A DNA stretch of 5,113 nt from Chloroflexota bacterium (lineage in GTDB: Bacteria > Chloroflexota > Limnocylindria > Limnocylindrales > CSP1-4). The notes beneath the pieces were generated by a model. It was not told the DNA's origin. It did not search any database and worked only from the letters and a program-made list of their open reading frames with translations. The stretch covers positions 1-5,113 of the forward strand of contig JACCVB010000395.1 in NCBI GenBank assembly GCA_013698385.1, in the 5' to 3' direction. Shown in pieces: positions 1 through 4,667 of this stretch. The stretch's first letter is position 1. Each line of letters begins with the position of its first letter. Both the position numbers and the translations under genes were made by a program.

Positions 1-568
1 CGGTCCCGAGGCCGACCTCGTTCGTGGCGGCGAGGTCGCGCCCGGGCGACGACGACACGTTGATCAGGATCTGGGCCCCGTCGAGAGCCAGGATCTGGGG
101 CACGGAGAGGTGCCAGAAATCCTCACAGATGGCCAGGCCCACGCCCACGCCCAGGCGCGAGGGCACTGCGCGCAGAACGTCGCCCGCGGCGAAGAAGCGG
201 CGTTCATCGAACAGGCCGTAGGTCGGCAGGAAGAGCTTGCGATGCACGTGCGCGAGTCGGCCGTCCTCGAGCAGCGCGGCCGCGATGAACAGCCGATGGT
301 CGGCCGACTCCTCGACGAAGGAGACCACGGCGGACAGTCCCTCGGTCGCGGCCGTGAGTCCGGCGAGTCGCGGATCGTCCAGGCGCATCGCGACCTCACC
401 GGCAAGATCCTGCAACAGGTAGCCGGTGAGCCCGAGTTCCGGGAAGACGACGAGGTCGGCGCCTTCGCCACGGGCCTGCTCCAGCAGCTCGTGATGGCGC
501 GACAGATTCGCTTCGAGCTGCCCGAGCGCGGGCGCCATCTGGGCGAGGGCGACACGAATGGTCTGCAT
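1..568 (-). CDS. Carbon-nitrogen hydrolase (nitrilase superfamily), NAD+ synthetase amidase-like; C-terminus cut by window edge
   Basis: The 189 visible residues cover most of a nitrilase-fold hydrolase, an enzyme that attacks amide or nitrile C-N bonds through a Glu-Lys-Cys triad. All three landmarks are visible: Glu44 in VFPELGLTGY, Lys111 in HRKLFLPTYG and Cys148 in LAICEDFWH. The ICED-x-W form of the cysteine motif and the LPTYGLFDERRFF stretch after the lysine resemble the glutamine-amidase domain of glutamine-dependent NAD+ synthetase. The product could therefore be that domain, a separate amidase subunit working with an ammonia-dependent NadE, or a stand-alone amidase. The missing C-terminus prevents a choice: a fused NadE would continue for several hundred more residues. 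Three in-frame ATGs lie at 592, 580 and 568. I chose 568 because family members begin with a short strand such as MQTIRVALAQM, and because a TATGCT box sits just upstream. No good Shine-Dalgarno precedes any of the three. The gene is divergent from the transporter operon. The fold is certain; the substrate is not. Confidence 0.9.
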   Translation of the reverse strand, partial: MQTIRVALAQMAPALGQLEANLSRHHELLEQARGEGADLVVFPELGLTGYLLQDLAGEVAMRLDDPRLAGLTAATEGLSAVVSFVEESADHRLFIAAALLEDGRLAHVHRKLFLPTYGLFDERRFFAAGDVLRAVPSRLGVGVGLAICEDFWHLSVPQILALDGAQILINVSSSPGRDLAATNEVGLGT

Positions 569-575
569 CGGCGCG

Positions 576-581
576 AGCATA
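576..581 (-). promoter_or_regulatory. Possible -10 box for the minus-strand hydrolase
   Basis: The minus strand reads TATGCT here, a match to the TAnnnT -10 pattern used by GC-rich bacteria. It ends 7 bases before the ATG at 568, so transcription would begin at or next to that codon and give a leaderless mRNA. This fits the absence of a Shine-Dalgarno. No convincing -35 hexamer is seen 16-18 bases upstream. The box lies inside the coding frame if either upstream ATG (592 or 580) is the true start. Confidence 0.25.
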
Positions 582-615
582 CGCGACTGCATCGTCCGCG
601 ACCCGTTCCGCCCCC

Positions 616-644
616 GTGACGGGCGCCGTGGCGGATGCTAGGCT
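616..644 (+). promoter_or_regulatory. Possible sigma70-type promoter for the ABC transporter operon
   Basis: GTGACG (616-621; four of six match TTGACA) is followed after 17 bases by TAGGCT (639-644; fits TAnnnT). TGC directly precedes the -10, giving an extended -10 element. Transcription would start near 650 and leave a leader of about 75 bases before the ATG at 725. The -35 lies inside a small palindrome, CCCGT-G-ACGGG (613-623), which could be an operator half or chance in GC-rich DNA. The call rests on sequence match alone. Confidence 0.35.
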
Positions 645-666
645 TCGCGGCAACCCACGCTCCAGC

Positions 667-695
667 CCGCGGACAGGAGAGACAGCGGTCCGCGG
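667..695 (+). promoter_or_regulatory. Inverted repeat in the operon leader
   Basis: CCGCGGAC (667-674) is perfectly repeated in inverted orientation as GTCCGCGG (688-695), with a 13-base spacer. If transcription starts near 650, this would form an 8-bp GC-rich stem in the leader, ending 15 bases before the Shine-Dalgarno. As DNA it could instead be an operator for a dimeric repressor. No known regulator site is recognised. Confidence 0.3.
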
Positions 696-710
696 TCGGG
701 GCTCGAAGAA

Positions 711-716
711 GAGGAG
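711..716 (+). promoter_or_regulatory. Ribosome-binding site deciding the binding-protein start
   Basis: GAGGAG lies 8 bases before the ATG at 725, close to ideal spacing. It selects that ATG over the in-frame upstream ATG at 635, which would place 30 non-secretory residues ahead of the signal peptide. Confidence 0.8.
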
Positions 717-724
717 TTCTGCGC

Positions 725-2545
725 ATGTCTCGATCACGCATGTGGTCGCCACGGCTCGCGGCCTTGTTCGCGTCCGCAGCGATCGTCATCGCGGCCTGTA
801 GCGGAGGCACCGCCACGGTCGCCCCGACCACCGGCACCACCAGCGCGGCACCGTCCACCGGCACCGCGAGCACGGCACCCAGCGCCGGCACCGCGAGCAC
901 GGCACCCAGCGCCGGTCCATTCACGGCGATGGCCTATCCGGCCACCGGGGAGGCACCGTGCGGCGAAGCCGCCGCCCCGGACGCCACGCACGACAAGTAC
1001 ACCGGCAACTTCAAGAAGATCAGTGCGCCCGACGCGCAGACCGTCGTGTTCGAGCTGTGCAGTCCGGATGCCGCCTTCCTCTCGAAGATCGCGTTCACCT
1101 CGTTCGGCATCAACGACACCGCCTGGCTCGAAGCGAATATCGATCCGGCGGGCACGACGAACCAGAAGATCGTGTCCAATGTCAACGGCACCGGGCCCTT
1201 CAAGCTCGAAGCCTGGAACAAGGGCTCGGACGTCACGTTCACCCGGAACGACGCGTACTGGGGCGACAAGGCCAAGGCCGAAAAGCTCATCATCCGCTGG
1301 GGCAAGGAGGCCGCTCAGCGGCTCGTCGAGCTCCAGGCGGGCACCGTCGACGGCATCGACAACGTCGGTGGCACCGACTTCGCGGCCGTCGAAGGCAACG
1401 CCGACCTGCAGCTCAAGAAGCGCCCAGGCCTCAATGTGATGTACTTCGGCTTCAACAACAAGTTCCCCCCGTTCGACAACGAGAAGGTCCGCCAGGCGAT
1501 CGCCATGGGCATCGACCGGCAGCGGCTTGTCGACGACTTCATGCCGCCAGGCTCGGAGGTCGCGACGCACTTCACGCCGTGCTCGATCCCGAATGGTTGC
1601 GTCGGCGATCCGTGGTACGGGTACGACCCCGCCAAGGCCAAGGAGATGCTGGCAGCGGCCGGCTTCCCCGATGGCTTCAAGACCAAGATCCAGTATCGCG
1701 ACGTCTCGCGCAGCTACGTGGAGGATCAGAACGTCATCGCGACGGCCCTCCAGCAGCAGCTGAAGACCAACCTGAACATCGACGCCACGATCGAGGTCCA
1801 GGAATCGGCCACCTTCATCGATAACGCCGACGCCGGCAAGCTCGATGGCATCCACATCCTCGGCTGGGGTGCCGACTATCCCGACCAGACCAACTTCCTC
1901 GGCTACCACTTCGGTGCCGGCGCCTCCAAGCAGTTCGGCGACAAGTTCCCGGACATCACTAAGGCACTGGATGAAGGCGCGGCCGGACTCAGCGACGAGG
2001 CCCGGAAGCCTGCGTACACGACGGCGGACAACGCCATCAGGACCAACGTCCCGATGGTCCCGATTTCGCATGCCGGGTCCGCCGTGGCCTATCGCGCGGA
2101 CATCAAGGACGCGCACACCTCCCCGCTCGGCAACGAGATCTTCTCCGTGATGACTCCTGGCGATCGTACCCAGATGGTCTTCATGCAGAACGCGGAGCCG
2201 CCCGGCCTGTACTGCGCCGACGAGTCCGACGGCGAGGCTCTGCGAGTCTGCAACCAGTTCTCCGAAGGGCTCTATGCCTACGAGATCGGCGGCGTGGCTG
2301 CCCTCCCGACCCTGGCCGAGAAGTGCGAGCCGAACACGGAGCTGACGACCTGGACCTGCACGATCCGATCGGGCGTGACGTTCCACGACGGTTCCACGCT
2401 GGATGCCGGCGACGTCCTCACGACGTACGCAGTCCAGTGGGATGCGGATCATCCGCTCCACAAGGGACGCGACAACTCGTTCAGTTACTTCCCCGGCCTG
2501 TTCGGTGGGTTCCTGAACCCGCCGGTCCCGCAGCCGGCTGGCTAG
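725..2545 (+). CDS. ABC transporter substrate-binding lipoprotein, family 5 (DppA/OppA type), apparently circularly permuted
   Basis: This 606-aa protein captures peptide or a related solute outside the membrane for the adjoining permeases. A basic n-region (Arg3, Arg5, Arg10) and a hydrophobic stretch (11-22) lead to the lipobox VIAAC, with Cys25 as the lipid anchor. A T/A/S/P-rich linker (about 28-63) contains three 9-residue repeats. Family-5 landmarks follow in rotated order. Residues 92-122 (YTGNFKKI, CSPDAAFLSKI) are the usual mid-domain segment. Then come NGTGPF (154-159), YWG (178-180), YFGFNN (240-245), KVRQAIAMGIDR (254-265), GYDPAKAKEMLAAAGF (299-314), GWGADYPD (380-387) and the usual C-terminal strands (441-476). 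Only after these come the segments normally found at the mature N-terminus: FMQNAEPPGLY (486-496), FSEGLYAYE (512-520), PTLAEK (528-533), FHDG (553-556), DAGDVL (560-565) and PLHKG (577-581). The core is close in length to ordinary DppA, so the domain is probably complete and single-copy. Eight cysteines besides Cys25 (79, 112, 286, 292, 497, 509, 534, 545) could form disulfides outside the cell. The start is set by GAGGAG at 711. The family call is secure; the substrate is unknown. Confidence 0.93.
   Translation: MSRSRMWSPRLAALFASAAIVIAACSGGTATVAPTTGTTSAAPSTGTASTAPSAGTASTAPSAGPFTAMAYPATGEAPCGEAAAPDATHDKYTGNFKKISAPDAQTVVFELCSPDAAFLSKIAFTSFGINDTAWLEANIDPAGTTNQKIVSNVNGTGPFKLEAWNKGSDVTFTRNDAYWGDKAKAEKLIIRWGKEAAQRLVELQAGTVDGIDNVGGTDFAAVEGNADLQLKKRPGLNVMYFGFNNKFPPFDNEKVRQAIAMGIDRQRLVDDFMPPGSEVATHFTPCSIPNGCVGDPWYGYDPAKAKEMLAAAGFPDGFKTKIQYRDVSRSYVEDQNVIATALQQQLKTNLNIDATIEVQESATFIDNADAGKLDGIHILGWGADYPDQTNFLGYHFGAGASKQFGDKFPDITKALDEGAAGLSDEARKPAYTTADNAIRTNVPMVPISHAGSAVAYRADIKDAHTSPLGNEIFSVMTPGDRTQMVFMQNAEPPGLYCADESDGEALRVCNQFSEGLYAYEIGGVAALPTLAEKCEPNTELTTWTCTIRSGVTFHDGSTLDAGDVLTTYAVQWDADHPLHKGRDNSFSYFPGLFGGFLNPPVPQPAG
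831..911 (+). repeat. 27-bp in-frame tandem repeat in the lipoprotein linker
   Basis: Two identical 27-base units (858-884 and 885-911) follow a diverged unit at 831-857. In protein they read TGTTSAAPS, TGTASTAPS and AGTASTAPS (residues 36-62). Because the unit is a multiple of three, changes in copy number would lengthen or shorten the flexible tether between Cys25 and the binding domain without breaking the frame. The identity of the last two units suggests a recent duplication. Confidence 0.85.
2162..2518 (+). other. Relocated N-terminal segment of the family-5 domain, at the C-terminus of the binding protein
   Basis: Codons 480-598 encode what is normally the first 110-120 residues of a mature family-5 binding protein. 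Recalled E. coli DppA has the same order of elements at its N-terminus: an opening strand, PGLAEKWE, GVKWHD, LNADDVV and NPYHK, then YEYFEGM. Here the matching elements are TQMVFMQN (482-489), PTLAEKCE (528-535), GVTFHDG (550-556), LDAGDVL (559-565), HPLHKG (576-581) and FSYFPGLFGG (586-595). The segment joins the usual C-terminal sequence at about residues 477-481 and ends in a short proline-rich tail. The alignment is by eye from memory. Confidence 0.8.
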
Positions 2546-2561
2546 CGAGCGAGTCGACCAA

Positions 2562-2593
2562 GCGAAGGGCGTCGCAGCGGCGGCGCCCTTCGC
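2562..2593 (+). promoter_or_regulatory. Strong intergenic hairpin between the binding-protein and dppB genes
   Basis: Bases 2562-2575 pair with 2580-2593 to form a 14-bp stem with one T-G pair and the 4-base loop AGCG. The outer ten pairs (GCGAAGGGCG with CGCCCTTCGC) are perfect. No T-run follows, so it is not a standard intrinsic terminator. It lies 16 bases after the binding-protein stop. Its position suggests a 3' stabiliser or partial terminator that keeps the binding-protein message more abundant than the permease message, as known in other binding-protein operons. That role is inferred. Confidence 0.6.
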
Positions 2594-2599
2594 ACATCC

Positions 2600-2617
2600 G
2601 CGGCGGTGTTCCGCCGC
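2600..2617 (+). promoter_or_regulatory. Second intergenic hairpin, upstream of dppB
   Basis: GCGGCGG (2600-2606) and CCGCCGC (2611-2617) form a perfect 7-bp stem around the loop TGTT. It ends 23 bases before the dppB ATG and 3 bases before the GGAG at 2621-2624, so it could influence ribosome access. No T-tract follows. Confidence 0.45.
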
Positions 2618-2640
2618 CATGGAGCGAATGAGCGACTGGG

Positions 2641-3717
2641 ATGACGCGCTTCATCATCCGGCGCCTGCTCTCGAGCATCCCGGTGCTGATCGGGGTCCTG
2701 CTTCTGGTCTTCGTGCTGGTCCGCATCATCCCGGGCGACCCCTGCACCGCGACCTACGGCGAGAAGGCAACCCCGGCCCTGTGCTCCGCATTCGAGGTGC
2801 GCTACGGTTTGGACAAGCCGCTACCCGAGCAGTTCGTGATCTACGCGGGCGCACTCGTCCAGGGTGATCTCGGCAGCTCGATCCGGTTCGGCAGGCCGGT
2901 CGCGGAGATGCTGGTGGAGCGGCTACCCGTCACCGTGGAGCTGACGATCGTCTCCCTCATCTTCGCCGCCACGTTCGGGATCTTGCTCGGTGTGGTGTCG
3001 GCGACGCGCCGAAACTCTCCCGTCGACGTGGGCACGATGGTCGTCGCCAACCTTGGCGTGTCGACGCCGGTGTTCGTCCTGGGCCTGGTGCTCGCGTTCA
3101 TCTTCGCGGTCCTGCTCAAGAACACCCCTCTCGCGCTGCCGCCATCGGGACGGCTATCCGCGGGTGTGAGCGTGATCCCGCTCGCTACGGCGTGGGGCCT
3201 GCAGGACCTCAAGGGCATCTCGCGCGTGCTGCTTGATTTCTTCTCGAACATGTACGTGTTCAACACGCTGATCACAGGCCAGTGGGCGGCGCTCGGCGAT
3301 GCCCTCCGACACCTGATCCTGCCGGCTGTCGCGGTGGGCACCATCCCGCTCGCCATCATCGCCCGGATGACGCGCTCCAGCCTGCTCGAGGTACTCGGGC
3401 TGGACTTCGTGCGGACGGCCCGGGCCAAGGGCCTAAAGGAGCGCTCCGTCGTCGTGCGCCACGGGATGCGCAACGCGCTGCTGCCCGTCGTGACGGTCAT
3501 CGGGCTGTCGCTCGGGGCCTTCCTGTCCGGCGCGATCCTGACCGAGACCATCTTCAACCTGACCGGTATGGGCAAGACCCTGTTCGAGGCCATCAGCGGC
3601 CGCGACTACATCGTGATCCAGGGGATCACCATCGTCGTCGCCATCGCGTACCTCGTCGTCAACCTGATCGTGGACGTGTCGTACGCGTTCCTCGACCCGC
3701 GGATCCGTCTCGATTGA
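2641..3717 (+). CDS. dppB: Peptide-type ABC transporter permease, DppB/OppB family
   Basis: This 358-aa inner-membrane protein is one half of the transmembrane channel and would pair with the DppC-type protein encoded next. The start MTRFIIRRLLSSIPVL, followed by RIIPGDP, is the characteristic opening of the family. Hydrophobic segments lie at about 10-30, 98-121, 132-159, 226-243, 283-305 and 327-349. The ATPase-docking EAA loop is visible at 258-282 (RTARAKGL through NALLP), as is the family ending YAFLDPRIRLD. The protein is somewhat longer than many DppB proteins, with extra sequence around 160-205 between membrane segments. The start is secure because an in-frame TGA lies 12 bases upstream, although no well-spaced Shine-Dalgarno is seen; the GGAG at 2621 is 16 bases away. 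Two hairpins precede the gene. The stop overlaps the probable TTG start of dppC. Peptide specificity is a family-level assumption: nickel, glycoside and other solute systems share this fold. Confidence 0.95.
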   Translation: MTRFIIRRLLSSIPVLIGVLLLVFVLVRIIPGDPCTATYGEKATPALCSAFEVRYGLDKPLPEQFVIYAGALVQGDLGSSIRFGRPVAEMLVERLPVTVELTIVSLIFAATFGILLGVVSATRRNSPVDVGTMVVANLGVSTPVFVLGLVLAFIFAVLLKNTPLALPPSGRLSAGVSVIPLATAWGLQDLKGISRVLLDFFSNMYVFNTLITGQWAALGDALRHLILPAVAVGTIPLAIIARMTRSSLLEVLGLDFVRTARAKGLKERSVVVRHGMRNALLPVVTVIGLSLGAFLSGAILTETIFNLTGMGKTLFEAISGRDYIVIQGITIVVAIAYLVVNLIVDVSYAFLDPRIRLD

Positions 3718-4667
3718 GCACGGCCCTCAACCAGCTCCCTGAAGCGCTCGCCGCCGAGACGGCGACCAAGGGCGCCGGCAGCTCGCTGCGAAAGGACACG
3801 ATCCGCAACATTCTCCGCCAGCGATCGGCGGTCGTGGGACTCACGATCCTCACGATCCTCTTCCTGACCGCGATCTTCGCGCCACTGATCGCGACCCACG
3901 ATCCGATCACCTCGTTGCGCGACCTGGGTGAGAGCAACATCCAGCGCGGCGATCCGCCGTGCATCCATGCGCTCGGCTGCCCCCTCGACAAGCCGGAGCA
4001 TCTGTTCGGCATCGATGCCGTGATCCGCGACGAGTTCAGCCGCGTGGTCTACGGCTCGCGCATCTCGCTGCAGATCGGCTTCCTGACTGTCGGTTTCGCG
4101 ATCATCATCGGCTCGTTCATCGGCGCTGTGGCTGGGTTCTTCGGCGGCTGGCTCGACAACGTGCTGATGCGCCTGATGGACGTCGTGCTGTCGTTCCCGA
4201 GCCTGGTCCTGGCCATCGCCATCGTGACCGTCCTCGGCCCGGGTCTCATCAACGCCCAGCTCGCGATCGGCATCGTGTCGATCCCGATCTATGCCCGCGT
4301 CATGCGCGCCTCGGTGCTGTCCGTCCGCGAGGCGGACTTCGTGACCGCGTCACGTGCGCTCGGGGAGTCGTCATCCGGGATCCTGTCGCGTCGCATCCTG
4401 CCCAACGCCCTGACACCCCTCATCGTGCAGGGCACGCTCGGGATCGGTGGCGCGATCCTGGAGGTCGCGGCCCTGTCGTTCGTCGGTCTCGGCGCCCAGC
4501 CCCCGGCCGCGGAATGGGGCTCGATGATCGCGCTCGACCGGAGCCTATTCTTCTCGGCTCCGCACCTGATCCTCTTCCCGGGCCTCGCCATCACCTTCAC
4601 GGTACTCGGGTTCAACCTGCTCGGCGACGGGCTTCGGGACGCCCTCGACCCGAGGCTCAATCGATGA
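3714..4667 (+). CDS. dppC: Peptide-type ABC transporter permease, DppC/OppC family, probable TTG start
   Basis: This is the second channel subunit, 317 aa from the TTG at 3714. A cytoplasmic N-tail of about 37 residues leads to the first membrane segment (38-60). An outer loop carrying two cysteines (83, 89) precedes HLFGID (97-102). The remaining hydrophobic segments are at about 116-142, 156-178, 180-200, 234-258 and 283-303. The EAA loop is at 209-239 (FVTASRALGES through RRILPNAL), and the protein ends in the family motif GLRDALDPRLNR. The open frame extends far upstream inside dppB, but there is no ATG between the dppB stop and the first membrane segment. TTG at 3714 overlaps the dppB TGA as TTGA and gives a normal-length N-tail, so translational coupling is likely; GGA at 3701-3703 is a weak ribosome site. 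The conserved family stretch usually written GTDxxGRDxxSR reads GIDAVIRDEFSR here. The family call is firm; the start is likely but unproven. Confidence 0.94.
   Translation: MSTALNQLPEALAAETATKGAGSSLRKDTIRNILRQRSAVVGLTILTILFLTAIFAPLIATHDPITSLRDLGESNIQRGDPPCIHALGCPLDKPEHLFGIDAVIRDEFSRVVYGSRISLQIGFLTVGFAIIIGSFIGAVAGFFGGWLDNVLMRLMDVVLSFPSLVLAIAIVTVLGPGLINAQLAIGIVSIPIYARVMRASVLSVREADFVTASRALGESSSGILSRRILPNALTPLIVQGTLGIGGAILEVAALSFVGLGAQPPAAEWGSMIALDRSLFFSAPHLILFPGLAITFTVLGFNLLGDGLRDALDPRLNR
4652..4655 (+). promoter_or_regulatory. Ribosome-binding site for the DppD-type ATPase
   Basis: GAGG lies 8 bases before the ATG at 4664, inside the end of dppC. It supports that start even though it gives the ATPase an unusually long N-terminal tail. 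Confidence 0.6.

Noticed and set aside
110..619. Plus-strand frame opposite the hydrolase gene
   Set aside because: It is antisense to a well-supported gene and its composition is that of a complementary shadow.
635..724. Upstream in-frame ATG extending the binding protein by 30 residues
   Set aside because: It would bury the signal peptide behind an Arg-rich stretch and lacks a Shine-Dalgarno, whereas GAGGAG sits 8 bases before the ATG at 725.
64..924. Long minus-strand frame across the intergenic region and hydrolase gene
   Set aside because: The hydrolase with its full catalytic triad lies on the same strand in a different frame, and this frame's repetitive Val/Ala and Arg/Ser content has no family likeness.
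725..2545. Two broken binding-protein genes fused by deletion, i.e. a pseudogene
   Set aside because: The two blocks together cover the family domain once without obvious overlap or loss, with no stop or frameshift, and the protein has a working export signal. Circular permutation explains this better. A misassembly remains possible.
2562..2617. Intrinsic terminator ending the transcript after the binding-protein gene
   Set aside because: The stems are strong but no T-run follows either, and the next genes clearly belong to the same transporter.
734..2620. A 628-codon open frame on the minus strand, antisense to the binding-protein gene
   Set aside because: It mirrors the codon pattern of a strongly supported gene in GC-rich DNA, shows no recognisable domain, and its translation is Arg/Gly/Val-rich as expected of a shadow frame.
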